From Odobenus rosmarus divergens (Eukaryota; Chordata; Mammalia; Carnivora; Odobenidae): 64,000 bases of DNA. Shown one piece after another: positions 46,374 through 58,924 of this stretch. How positions within the stretch are numbered: the stretch's first letter is position 1; every line of letters starts with the position of its first letter. Location of the stretch: assembly GCF_000321225.1 (NCBI RefSeq), contig NW_004450664.1:567975-631974 (forward strand). Direction: 5' to 3'. The notes under the pieces are model-generated. The model had not been told where the DNA came from, did no database searches, and saw nothing but the letters and a program-made list of their open reading frames with translations. A program made the translations under genes and the position numbers.

Positions 46374-46995
46374 GGAGAGGAGAAGGCAGCGCCCGGCTGC
46401 CAAGCCCCGAAGGACAGGCCGCCCTCTCGTGAGGGGCTGACGCGGCCGGTGACCTGAAGTTGAAGCCGGCGCTCGGGGACCGTTCTGAAAACCGTCGGGT
46501 GCTGAAGAACGAGGCTAGGTGTGCTCCGCCTGTGCTCTAGAACCGGGACGACAAAGCGGCAGCAGGAGAACAGAACGGGGAGCGCGGCCTGAAGCGGGGA
46601 CCGACGTGCCGCAAGCTCAGGAGCAAACGGGACCCGCTGAGCAAAGCACGGGGTTTCCCGAGTCCCCTCCCGGGGGCGGGGGTGGGGGGGGAACGAAGGC
46701 TCCAGCACATGACAGCAGCTCAGCTGATGAGGCGGCGGCGGCGGGGCCCGAGAGGGCAGACTCCCATTCCGAAGGCAGCTGTCCTGGGGGGTGGAATGAC
46801 GGGTGAGCCGTCGGGGCGGCGAACCGCACGGTTGTCTGAAGAAGCCTCCAGCGCCCAGCACCCGGAGGGCTCCGCGGCCGGCGGCGGCGCCCACACCCTC
46901 CACCCGCAGGAAGACCGACCCGCTGAACGCTCCGGGGGGGCGGGCAGCATGTTCGCAGGGAGGGCTCTTCCAACCGAGGCCTGCACGTGGTCGTT
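46374..46995 (-). repeat. Arm 2 of the ~620-bp near-identical inverted repeat
   Basis: This is the reverse complement of 23,263-23,881 with about five substitutions and one extra CGG. Immediately outside, the two copies differ. On the right this copy has 'ttttcaaattcc' joined to Tigger1 sequence that lacks about 80-90 bp present in the other. On the left it jumps to the 3' part of the transposon through a deletion. Confidence 0.93.
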
Positions 46996-47086
46996 TTCAA
47001 ATTCCTTGGACCCGCTTTATCGCGATATTCGCTTTATTGCAGTGGTCTGGAACCGAACCCACAGTTATCTCTGAAGTGCGCCTGTA

Positions 47087-49722
47087 CACACTCATGAAAA
47101 TGTTTTAAAAAAGCGTTATAACGTTTATGGATATTTGCATGGAACACCTATCTGGCTGGCACGTTTCCAAATGGGCCGGTGGGAGCGCTACCATTTTTCT
47201 CATCACAGTGGCTTCTCCTGTTTTAGCTTCAGGCACAAGACTTTTGAAAAAGATTAACAACCTATAAAACAAGGGGCTAACGAGTTGTAGCTCCTGCTTT
47301 CAGATTAGGTACTCACCGGTGGTGTGTGATGCATATACGTAGTTCCTTTGGACAGTCTAAGTTTTACTTTAGCTGCTGCTAAACTGTTATTACAGTGAAT
47401 CGGTATCCTCAGTGGAAGACTGTCAACTGTTGAAAAGAATGACCTCTGGTACCTTTTATTTGTGTAACAGTGGACGCTTTCTAAAACTGCCTCTGACTAG
47501 TCCGTGAACACCCACCCGACCGCACGGCTCCTGGGTACAGTGCCTCGTCGCGCACAAACCGCTTCGTGCATGGTTTTGGTTTCAATTCAGAGTATCTTTG
47601 GAGGGATGCAGGCCTGTGTTGGGCTGCTCGCTCTACAGCTGACTGGGCAGAGGCTACATGAGCTGAGCAGCTTGCCCACGCTCAGGCAGCTCCGAGGGCA
47701 TGCAGGGGATCAGGCACAACAGGCTGCACTTGTCTGATGCTTACACAGCACCGTCCCTCACGGTGTGAGCGTCTCAAGGGCTGCTGATCCGAGGCAGGCC
47801 GGCCCTGTGTTCCAGGAGAGTTCTGCTCCAAATGTTCAAATGTCATCCAGTTATTAGGAACACGGAGCGTCTTCCCAAATAGTGTTCCACACACTACATT
47901 GTAGAGAATTCTAATTCAACTACTATCTTTAGAACATTATTACTATGGTAACGCACATTTCAAATTCTGGCTGTGAAACAGGGTTCCTCCCCACAGAGCA
48001 GTATTAGGGACTTAGAATTTTTAAAATCTCAAATGTGGATGGAAATGTAAACTCATCCAGCCCAATATTCTCATTTTAAACTTTTCAAAAAATTATTTTA
48101 AAGTAATCTCTACCAACCTGGGGCTTGACCTCATAGCCTCCAGATCAGGAGTCGGATGCTCTAGTGACGGAGCCAGCCAGGAGCCCCGGGCAACATTCTC
48201 ATTCTTATGGCCTGTGACACTAGGCATAAAGACGATAAAGCACTTGACTTGTTTGCTCTTGAGTTTGTAATGCACAAAGAATCTTGGCCACAGGACAGAG
48301 GAGGGCTGAAATTCACCCTGACGCTGTTGGGCACGTGTGTGCGTTGGCCCAGGCCCGCTGCCCGGGAAAGGGGTGCCTTTTTCTGAAGGTGCCAAGCTAT
48401 GTGCCTGCAAGGAGTGTGCTCTTGAGGAGGCCTTTTCCCACTGCCCATGAGGGAGCTGTGTAAGTTGTAGGTTAGTGTCATCGCACTCCCTGGACTGGTC
48501 TTGCTCCTCTGCTCGACGTCACATGTGCGAGGTCGAATACAGCAGTGTGTGTTCACGGTCAGTTCTGTGTGGGGCATTCCACAGAATGAACGTCATGCAA
48601 TCTGCCGCTTCTGCTAGGTGTTTGGGTTATTTCCAGTTTTGGGTTATTACAAATAATGCTGTCAACAGTCTCACATTCATTTAGTCATTTTATCACTATT
48701 TCATGATTATGAAGATTATCGTGAGTTTCAGGTTCCCTAAGAGCTGAAATTGAAAATGACTGTCCAGAGTTTCTGATTCCGTGGACGGCCCCCAGGTGTT
48801 GCTGCTCTCACGTCGTGGATGGGCTGTTTCTCACTGGTGCCACGGATTCCTTTCAGATGGGCATCTTTAGGTTATAAACCAACTGAAACCTAGTCTTGGC
48901 TAGTTTGGTTTCTGAACTCAAGAAAAATCAATACTCTAGTATATGCACACTTCAGACTCTCAGAAGTGACTTAGTCTGTGGTCTTGGCCTGTCTTGGCAC
49001 AGCTTAGTCCGGCCCCAGGCTGGACTGTTTGTACTTCATGGGGGTGGGAAGGGGAGAAGCAGGGAGGAGAAAGAGGGCTGGTGGTTTTTGGACCCTTCAG
49101 CCCACCCCTCACTGTTCAACATGGCACACACGAGACACCAACCCCTCTTTTTTTGGAGGCCCCTCCCCATCTCCATGCACGCTCCCTGACTGCAGCGTGA
49201 GTGCTTGCTCAGAGTTGATCTGGCAGAGGATGAGGTTAGCCACCAGCGCTGTTTGCTCGTTGGTTTAATTTCCAATACACTATTAATGGAAAAAAGTTTG
49301 TGTTTAGGTCTTCTGTTTCATATACTCAAAACACAAGTTTTTTTTTTGTTTTTTTTTTAAGGGTAGATAATGGTTTCAATAGTTAGAACCCAATGCATTT
49401 CCCACCTATGTTTTCCAGGAAATAGTCCTAAAAATAAAGCAAAACTGAAGAGATCTTAGCTTTTAAATGGAAAAGGTTATGAATCTGGCAATGAATCCTC
49501 AATTATTCAGGCACTGTGGTTGTGGCTAGGATGCTAAGAATACTTTCTATAAACTTTTCTCTCTCACCCAACTACAGCAGTAAAACTACAAAGAAAAACC
49601 ACACAGAAAATGCGCATGGTTTCCAGAGGCGTGGTTTCCAGAGGCGTGGGTGCTGGAGGAACCCGCCCCGCTCCCCGCTCGGCCTGTGCACTAAGGGAAG
49701 GGCTGGCGGGCGGCACGCATAC
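47087..49722 (-). other. PRKAG2 last intron, remainder
   Basis: No exon. It holds a short-form SINE at 48,086-48,187 and an old L1 3' scrap near 48,595-48,690 ('gggttatttccagttttgggttattacaaataatgctg'). A 15-bp tandem duplication lies at about 49,618-49,647 ('ggtttccagaggcgt' twice). Confidence 0.6.
48086..48187 (-). repeat. Carnivore SINE, short form
   Basis: It reads 'ttattttaaagtaatctctaccaacctggggcttgacctcatagcc' to 'cggagccagccaggagcccc'. It is an old, diverged copy. Confidence 0.8.
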
Positions 49723-49816
49723 CTGCGGGCGTGAGGATCAGCGCTTGCAGGATGTCCGACAGGGAGATAATACCCACGATGCTATCTGCTTCGTTCACGA
49801 CCACCAGCCGATGCAC
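49723..49816 (-). CDS. PRKAG2: PRKAG2 exon encoding the end of CBS4
   Basis: Ninety-four bases encode [20 protein letters not shown] and then [11 protein letters not shown] plus one base. The exon is bounded by an acceptor ending CAG (49,817-49,819) and a donor GTATGC (49,717-49,722). It corresponds to human residues 529-559. His-Arg at its start aligns with human H530 and R531, and the Asp of the SLSD-I motif is the conserved ribose-binding position of CBS repeats. In human, changes at H530 and R531 cause glycogen-storage cardiomyopathy with pre-excitation; both positions have the normal residue here. The exon closes the second Bateman domain. Confidence 0.97.
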
Positions 49817-50707
49817 CTGCAAACGAGACAAGTAGCTCCCCTGTCAGTTTACAGAAGGTTCTGCCTACAATGGGTATTAGCAAATATGTCTTTCATATAC
49901 TATGCAAGGAATACATCCCACAAATAAGAGACAGAAACCGTGTCCAGAACCATGAAAGGTCTTAGGCTCTAAAGTTAAAATGCAATGCTGACTTTAACTA
50001 CTTGTAGGAAAAATTTGCCAGCTATGTCCCACTGTTCTTAGATTTTAGAATATTAACATATGAATGATACAACCCAAAACATGAAGTACGATGTAGTCAT
50101 AATACTCTCTTAAGCATAAGTTTTTACATTTTTAAAGTAGTATTTCAGTTTCAAGTAACTATCCGCTACTGATTTACACGGGAAAGACGTCCAAATGAGC
50201 GCTGGAACAGAACAGGTCACGGTTCATTGTTTTATAGTCTTTTCTCCACGAAGTTCATATATTAATATGTTCATATGGTTCAGAGGATAAATGAGCTATA
50301 ATAAAGTGAAATAGAGTATATTCACTTCTCATGTTCTACTCAAGTCTTTTATAAGCGAATGGCCAGTGTTTTGAGGTATTACTCTGGCAAAGCATCCTTA
50401 ACACAGGAAAGGAGTGAGCAGGCATCAAGCTTCTCTGAGTGTCTCTGACTTCCAAGCTTTAGCACTTAGGCCTGAGGCAGCCACACACCTGCTGGTTACC
50501 CTGGAGACGATCCTCTTCTCCCTCTGGAAGTTACCCCCCCCAACATACTGTTGGGGGCACAGGAAGGAGATGGAAAGGGAAGGAAATTCTATTTTTAGAT
50601 TTGTCTCTGATACTGTGTTGGGGATGCTTTTCACGTCTTAGCTTGCTTCGGGTTTAAAAAAAAAATGACTTTGTTCTTTCTCATGACATGACTTTTAAAA
50701 GTTTCTC

Positions 50708-50812
50708 TAGGGGAGTCTGGCTGGCTCAGTCAGAAGAGCATGCAACCCTTGATCTCCAGGTCCTGAGTTTGAGCCCCACGTTGGGTGCAGAGATTACTTA
50801 AACTTGAAAAAT
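50708..50812 (+). repeat. Carnivore SINE, short form
   Basis: The head is 'ggggagtctggctggctcag', followed by 'ccttgatctccaggtcctgagtttgagccccacgttgggtgcagagattactta'. It lies antisense in a PRKAG2 intron. Confidence 0.85.
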
Positions 50813-51261
50813 TTCTCTAAAAAAACTGTAGGGTCTTCAATAATCCTGCAATACAATTATTTATAATTATAAATTAAAATAACAGCTTATATCTAGGATC
50901 AGAGAATGGTTTCTAGTCTATGAGACACATTTTGTTAACGATCAATAATGTTAATTAAATAACTCTCTTCTGAACTACTGAAGGTCAAGGGGTGGCCATC
51001 TCACCCAGAGAATGAATTCTACCAGGCAGAAATGACCACCAAAAACATTTTCTTGTCATTTGCTGCTGAGTCTAAACTAGTGAATATTCCTGGGTATCAA
51101 AAAGCTGGTGTGGTATTTATGTCATATAAATAAACCAAATCATTGCTGATACTGTATGCCCTTTCTCCAACAACTGTATTTAAGGTAAAATTGGCCTTGG
51201 TCCCCCAGTAAGAAGTCACTCGGTTAAAGAAATTATTTAATTTTTTTTAAATTGATTTATT

Positions 51262-51448
51262 ATTTTTTTAAGATTTTATTTGAGAGTGAGAGACAGAGAT
51301 AGTGAGTTAGAACACTGAGCGGGGAGGAGAGGGAGAAGCAGGCTTCCCACAGAGCAGGGAGCCTGATGCGGGGCTCGATCCCAGGACCCTGGGATCATGA
51401 CCTGAGCCGAAGGTAGACGCTTAACCAACTGAGCCACCTAGGTGCCCC
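51262..51448 (-). repeat. Carnivore SINE
   Basis: It runs from 'ttttttaagattttatttgagagtgag' to 'gagccacctaggtgcccc'. 'aaattattt' occurs on both sides. Confidence 0.92.
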
Positions 51449-52705
51449 AATAAATTATTTTAATGGGGAAAAAAGTCAAGATGCATAATGAGAAAAGTAT
51501 TGAATTACATCTTTATTTTCCTCAATGACCCATTTCCTATTACAAAGAAATATCTGTTGCTTGCCAGATGAACTGAAAGGACAAGCCAGTTACCTTTTTT
51601 CTTTTACCTGAGGGATGTATGCTTCAACAAGAGAGCTCAGAGGAGCACTGCACTCCCAGTGTTCTCCACATTAGCCAGAACCCTACCACCCGGGAACAGC
51701 CAGTTAGTACTGTGCTGTGGGTCTTTCTAGCCTCTCTTCTGCACATATATATGCATATAAATGATTAAAATCATACTATATCCAGTAATTGGCTTTTTCT
51801 CTTAGGAATACATTGCTAATGTTTTTTTTTCATATCAACCAAATACTCTTCTAGAACATTTTTCACTGTTATGAGGGGCTCTATCATATGGACGTCCATT
51901 GTCCTTATAAATAGGATCATTACCTATAATCTTCAAGAGGCATGTAATTCTAAGGACCTTATTAAAAGTTAAGATGTATTCCTAAGTCAATGAAAACTCT
52001 TTGGAAAACAAGACTGATGGATATTAAATTCAAGTAGAAAAAGTTAAGAGTTCATACTGAGATGCTAGTGAAATATGTTTCAAAAGCCACAGTAGTGGTA
52101 ATGGCGGGTGGGGACTCCCCTCAGGTGAGCACAGGGCAAGGTGGAAGTCTTCAGTACCCAATGATGAAAACAGAGCTGTGTTTCTATCTGATGGCTCCAG
52201 CAAGGGAGGCCGTCTTCTGATGCGACCTCTACTTCATAAGTAATGTTAAGAACACCCGTTAGCCTAAAAAATTATCAGGGACTTTTCTTCTTGGACTGCA
52301 TTCTCATATTTACAGTAAAAAGTACCAGAGCGGACATAGCATTATGAATGGATTCTGCCTACTCAGGGATTGTTCCAGAAAGAACACTGCTGCATCCTTC
52401 AGTCCTAGAGAGGGATAAATGGGAGAACATTCCTATCCCTGGCTAATAAGAAAGGAAAGAAATGATTTGGGGAGTGGGTATACTGAATTAGATGCGTTAT
52501 CCAGTGATCTCGCTCATCTTTTATTTTAGTACACCCAAAAATCCTACACGCAGTAAAGTATGAGGGCACATGAGCGCTGAGGGTCAGGAAGTGACGTTAT
52601 CAGACTGCCTACTATTAATCCAAATCAGGCAAGAGAGAAAATTAACTTAGAAAGATCAAAAAATAACTTTGATTTATCCTTCACTTTGTTAAAACTATAT
52701 AATCA

Positions 52706-53019
52706 TGGGCGCCTGGGTGGCTCAGATGGTTAAGCATCTGCCTTCGGCTCAGGTCATGATCCCAGGGTCCTGGGATCGAGTCCTGCATCGGGCTCCCTGC
52801 TCNNNNNNNNNNNNNNNNNNNNNNNNNNNNNNNNNNNNNNNNNNNNNNNNNNCCTGGGTGGCTCAGATGGTTAAGCATCTGCCTTCGGCTCAGGTCATGA
52901 TCCCAGGGTCCTGGGATCGAGTCCTGCATCGGGCTCCCTGCTCAGCAGCGAGCCTGCCTCTCCCTCTGCCTCTCTGTCTCTTATGAATAAATAAAATCTT
53001 AAAAAAAAAAACAAAAAAC
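52706..53019 (+). repeat. Carnivore SINE containing an assembly gap
   Basis: The element begins 'tgggcgcctgggtggctcag', is interrupted by Ns, restarts at the same point, and ends in 'gaataaataaaatctt' plus poly-A. One perfect 15-bp duplication 'aaaactatataatca' (52,691-52,705 and 53,020-53,034) encloses everything, so only one SINE was inserted. Confidence 0.95.
52803..52852. other. Assembly gap of 50 N
   Basis: Exactly 50 undetermined bases. The 91 bp to the left (52,712-52,802) are identical to the 91 bp to the right (52,853-52,943), which indicates an unmerged overlap. Confidence 0.98.
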
Positions 53020-53290
53020 AAAACTATATAATCACACATTTTTAACTTCAAATTCATAAATACCCTAATGGAACTCAAAGCTCTTGGGACATGTTTTCTT
53101 AATTATGTATTTTTTAAACCATGGAAGTCTCTTACCAGTTTGATTCAACTATGATATCAGGACTTATCAATTCAATTCAATAAACATTTCCAGATCAGCT
53201 ACGCGCCACGCAACACGCGAGGTTCTGGAGAGGGAAAGTGGGATATCCGACGGAACCAGCCTCTGCTTCCCTGGCCGTTCCTGCGATTCA

Positions 53291-53548
<258 letters not shown>

Positions 53549-54705
53549 TTATATCCTTTCATTTCAATTCACATTCATAACCAAAATTAGTAAGTTTCAA
53601 GTGACCTGATTTTTAAAAATATTCATGTTCATCACCGTGCCAGGTTATCACATGCCGTTAGCATTATTTCATCATCAGTAATAACTAAAGCTTACGAGGT
53701 ATACCTTTGTCGTGGAGCACCCTTGTGACATAGCATCGGCGTGTCCTACAGAAGAATCCCCCATTCTTACCCTGTGAGGCTCTAGAGCCCGCCTGAATAA
53801 AGTCTTTGGAGAGATGGACTAACATTTGTAAGAAGGGGTGAGAAGCGCCCCAGGGTGCCCTCCACAACGGGCTCTCCCTGTGAGCCCTTGCCCGGGGAGC
53901 CAGGTTTCCGCTGGGAAGGCGCTGAGGGAGCCTTGGGATCGAGCAGCTGTGGAGGAAGAGCAGGCTAGACAGGCCCCACAGACCCACGGGGCTTTAACCT
54001 TAGACGGTCCTGCTCAACCAAATTCCAATTGGCCTGGTTTTGGATGTCTGTTATCGTTAAGCAGAATAAATGAAACAAAAGGGTTTGAGTCAGCTGGTTG
54101 CAAAGTATTTAACAATGCGATCAACATTAGGGCCAAAAAAGATGAGCACATTTGGGGCTACTAGAGTTTCAGTTCACTTTCTTAGAAATACCATAAAACC
54201 CTAAGGAAGTGCCTTTAAAATGGGGAAAAGAAAGCAGCCAGAGGAAAGATGTAGCACTACCGCTAGTAGATTTATACCGGGGATTAAAAAATAGGACTTC
54301 CAATCATTCTCCTGAATGCTTTTTGCTGTCTTCTTTAGAACAGTTGTTCTCATCAGCAAACAATGGGATCCCTAGCAAGGGATCCACCAATTCGTGTGCA
54401 CACTAAGCACTTGCCGGCTGGCAGAATGAACAATGTCTTGTGCATGGCAATAGGACCATTTAAAATATTTACACATGCTATAGTGCTGGATAAACTATCC
54501 ATATACTGAAAAGACAACTATAAAATACTAACATATTCACTGCTAAGCCAGTGAACATTAAGTACAGCGACTATGGGCAGTCTACGGAATCCTCTGATCC
54601 ACACATCCACAAAAGCTATTAAATTAGGGAAAACCGCAAACAGGTAAGTGAGTTCGTTTTAAATGCATTCTAGATGACAGGTGTGACAAAATTAAAAATA
54701 CTTAC

Positions 54706-54743
54706 AATTACATCAAATTTGGAATAAATATCTACAACTTTTC
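54706..54743 (-). CDS. PRKAG2: PRKAG2 38-nt exon
   Basis: This very short exon encodes the end of a glycine codon and KVVDIYSKFDVI. It is flanked by an acceptor TAG (54,744-54,746) and a donor GTAAG (54,701-54,705). The Asp of KFDVI is the conserved CBS3 ribose-contact aspartate (human D477 by my count). Phase 1 in, phase 0 out. It is far too short for open-reading-frame searches and was found by following the protein. Confidence 0.96.
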
Positions 54744-55081
54744 CTAAAAATGAAAACAGGTGTTAGAAAAATGTCCTAGAAACAAAAAATAACATTTAAA
54801 ATCTATCTTAACCAGATACTTACTAGCAATTAAGTATTGCTAAGTAACAAACTTGTCTAACTTTAAACGAACATTAAATCACATGTTAATGGAAGATGTG
54901 AAAATAAGCCAGTTAGAATTCTCATTAACCCGAGGGCTCCTTGGTGCTGACTTGATCTGCCTTATCTAAATTTTCATCCCCAACCCCTGCCCGCCACCCA
55001 CCGGATCTGATCCATTGACTATTTAACAGTAAGTTTGCCCCCAGGGGACAAAGTGTGCTCTCCAAGGCCCTGGTACGATCA

Positions 55082-55258
<177 letters not shown>

Positions 55259-57238
55259 CTAAACAGGAAGATAAATACAAATGCTCTAGAGCCCAAACAG
55301 ACCTTTTTAATGTTCACATGTCCACACTTGGACGAAAAACTTATGTATAACAAATTAAAGTTAGTGTTCTCTACCAATCTACCTGGCTATCTGAATTAAC
55401 ATGGAAATGTTACGTATAAGAATTGTAGTTTTTGTTCAAACTGGTTTCTATTCTAAGCTTATATTTAACTACTCAGTAAAATACTGCAGAACACACAGAT
55501 CGTAAGGTTCCCTTTCCCTTCACTCACTGAAAACGTGGATGGAAGAGGGAACTAGAGGTCTCTGGAAATTAAGACCCATAGCCACCCAAGAATCCTTTAT
55601 TCTTAGTTATTTATGTTAAATTCCTGGTCCTGCTGTCAGCATTATTTACGAAGAACCCACACATTTCCAAACACAGAGTGTTTGATGGGAATGGTCTGAG
55701 TTGCGGCTAAGCTAGTCCTCACCCCAACCCACCCTACATCCTGAACTCTCCTCTGGAGGACTCTAACTTGTGATTACTAGGAGCAAAGAACAAGCCAACT
55801 GAACAGAATTAAAAGAACCTTTAAAAGTTCACTTTTCTTTTCATCGGCTGTTTTAGAGGAGGAGGGAGAAGTCAGAAGAGAGAAGTCTAGGGTCACGTTT
55901 GACTAAAACAAAATAAGGTCTATGGTTTCAAAAATCCACCTTGTATAAAGGGTATAGTTGATTCCGTCCTCCTGGTGTACCTTATAATTATCAGGAAAAG
56001 ATGAACAATTAGAAGAAACAAAATGTTCAAGTCAAAGAGTTCATCAATATTCAAATCATGAGAATCCTAGAAATTTAGAGAAAAAAAGAAAGACCTATTA
56101 GGTCATCTAGCCCATCTTGATGCAGGTTAACCCCTGTTCTATATTGTACACTTAGGCTAACTGTCAAATGTCTCCACGGGTAAGGCCACTTTTTCTCAGA
56201 AAATGATCTCAATTCAGTAAAAATCAGGGTCTGAAATTTATTTAAAATTCTGTTATTTTAATCTGAAAACCTCTAGTTGCATATTCTAAGAGCGTGATTT
56301 AATTACCATATTGGCCCAAATGTAAGGCGGTACTGGCAGAGGCAACCTCCTCTACTCTTGATCAAGAGAAAACACCAAGGCCTGTCTCCAGCTGATACTC
56401 CTTGTCCGCAGGAGCGCAGCCTCGAAAATGGGCTGGACTCGACCTCGTCACATCTGGGAGACCTGGCGCAGGTTTAACCCTCTGAGCCAGGCACCTCTGA
56501 GCCGAGGGGCAGCGGGGGGAGGGAGGCCACAGGGCAGAAACCACTCTGCCACGTGCCCGCGGTGACCTGCAAAGTCGCTCCACCTCGCAGTTTCACCACC
56601 TATAAAATGGGATTAATCAAAATACCTACCTGAAAGGGCAGAGGCGAGGATTAGCCGTGTCTTGTGAAGTGCTGAGGACAGGATCTGCCCCGTCATCAAT
56701 GCATAAGAGTATGTAGCTCTGACGATTAACGTTATTTTACAATGCTTACTCTCTGAGGGGCTGAAAGCCTGGGGGCCCTGATACACAGCCCCAGCCTGGG
56801 TCCCGTCCAGCCTGGACGCTGAGGCGGCGGCCCGAGCAGCACACAGGCCTGTGCACGACAGAGGTGGTGACGTCTGTCCAGTCATCTCCACACGTCCCTA
56901 ACTGTCCCTGACACGGTCTCTCCACTAAACTGTGTGCTTTTCAGTAAACTTCCTACCTTCTTTCTTAGCATTTAACCACGGAGAGTGTTAGTTTTACACG
57001 TAAACTACTAAAATATAGCACTGGCTTGTTGGACAAGGGATTTCTCCCACTTACTAAACCCCCTGTGGTTCTGCCTGCAAAACTGAGGCAGAGCCCCGGG
57101 AGAAGGAGCCTTGGCTCCTTTGTATCACACCAGAATGCGAGTTTATTTCCGTAATTGAAGCTGTATAGAAGGAAATGAGAAAGCTAATGTGATGTAGATT
57201 TTTAACGTCTATTAAGTTCTTTTGAAAAATGATTTCAC
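55259..57238 (-). other. PRKAG2 intron, first part
   Basis: No exon. A MIR-like fragment is likely near 56,580-56,720 ('cagtttcaccacctataaaatgggat'). The rest is unassigned. Confidence 0.45.
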
Positions 57239-57430
57239 GGGGCAGCTGGGTGGCTCAGTAGGTTAAGCATCTGACCTGTGATTTTGGCTCAGGTCATGAT
57301 CTCAGGGGTGTGAGATGGAGCCCTGCGTCGGGCTCTGCACTCAGTGTGGAGCCTGCTTAGGATTCTCTCTCTCCTTCTCCCTCTGTCCTCCTTTCTCTCT
57401 AAAATAAATAAAATCTTAAAAAAAAGAAAA
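57239..57430 (+). repeat. Carnivore SINE
   Basis: The head is 'ggggcagctgggtggctcag' and the tail 'aaaataaataaaatctt' plus poly-A. It is antisense to PRKAG2, in an intron. Confidence 0.93.
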
Positions 57431-58168
57431 GACTTCATGTGATCTCTTCTGAAGCAGGAATGAGGCCACCTACTGGTCACAGCTGACCAACTACTTCTAA
57501 CCTCAAACTCAGTGCATGTAATCCAAAGGAAAAAAATTAAAGCCCTCTTGTAAAAACTCTGGTCCTTCTGAGCCTCTTTTAATATTGACCAAAGAGATCA
57601 ATATTATGGATGATTATGAAGACATCTCATTCCAAATACAGTTGAGAAAACCTACAGATAACACAGCCCGAATTTGGACCAACATGGTACTCTCTTGCCA
57701 AAATTTTATTCGCTTTGTGTTTTTCTATCACAGCAATTTATAGTAAGATAATCCTGGGGACAGTATTTTTTGAATGTTTCCAAAACCATGATACCAATAA
57801 AGCATCATAAGGCAGTTTGCTATAAATACTGGCTCAATTTATCTTACACAGCACTTTCTTAATTAGACTGACTTGCAAATTGCTTTACTGCCCTCATATT
57901 TTAGGTGATAAAATATTCTAATTTAAATAGAGAATTCCAAGTGTTTTTATTATTTTGATACTTGCACTGAAAGGCGATTGCTTTTTAATTGGAATCAACT
58001 TGAAGAATGTGCAATTTAAATAGAAGTAAGTTGAGAAATTGCAGCTGAGAAACGGAGACCTCCTAACAATCCCAATTCCAAAATTAATGTCTCCTACTGA
58101 GGTGAAGGAGCCAACTTACTTGAAGTTAATTAGTTAAAGTAGATGCAACTACGTCTTTAGAAACACTA

Positions 58169-58405
<237 letters not shown>

Positions 58406-58924
58406 TCATAGCAATAAAAGGTTGACTTGATTTAAAACAGTGTTTTGGAAAAGTTTTAAACTGGCTATCTCAGCAAATGTTTTGATTTTTTGGTCTGTGT
58501 TAATGGCAGATACAAAAGCGAGCTCCAGATCGCTAGGAGAGAAGTTTCTAGTAGTGCGTTTAACGCTGCTGTTCGAGAGACGGCAGCGGCGAGCCCCTGG
58601 GACCGCTAACAGACACCAGCAGTGGCAGGGAGCTGTGGACCACGCCCTGCACTGGGGCCGGCTTCGTGTGGCTCGCTCCTGGACTGCCAACCAGGAGACC
58701 GGTGCGTTTACCTGGTTGTTTTTTTAGGACTTGGAAATAAACTAATAAAAATCAGTATTCCACTTTTTCTTGTTCGTGCTTAGAGTTTGAAGAACATTTT
58801 CATACAATGTGGAAATGTATCAGAGCCGTCCCAGAAAGTCTGGATCACAACATATGTGCTAGAGCGCTACTGAGGGGCAGCGCGTTCTTCCGACTGCCTC
58901 TGGACCAATGTCTAACAGAGATTG

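Larger units (their letters stand above)
45813..47084 (-). mobile_element. Tigger1 DNA transposon fossil with both ends, internally deleted
   Basis: On the minus strand it begins with the Tigger1 tip at 47,084 ('caggcgcacttcagagataactgtgggttcggttccagaccactgcaataaagcgaatatcgcg'), which is close to consensus. The 3' terminal part (45,813-46,330) carries 'tgaaggtttgcagcaaccctgc', 'gttatggtgatctgcgatcagtgat' and 'tataagacggcag' in the plus-strand reading. A TA follows the tip at 47,085-47,086, as expected for this superfamily. The middle of the transposase is deleted and the element contains a SINE. A 622-bp internal tract is nearly identical to the copy at 23.3-23.9 kb, although the tips are not. 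It lies in the last PRKAG2 intron, in the sense orientation. Confidence 0.85.

Noticed and set aside
52681..52986. Open frames running through the N block
   Set aside because: They are translations of SINE sequence and undetermined bases.
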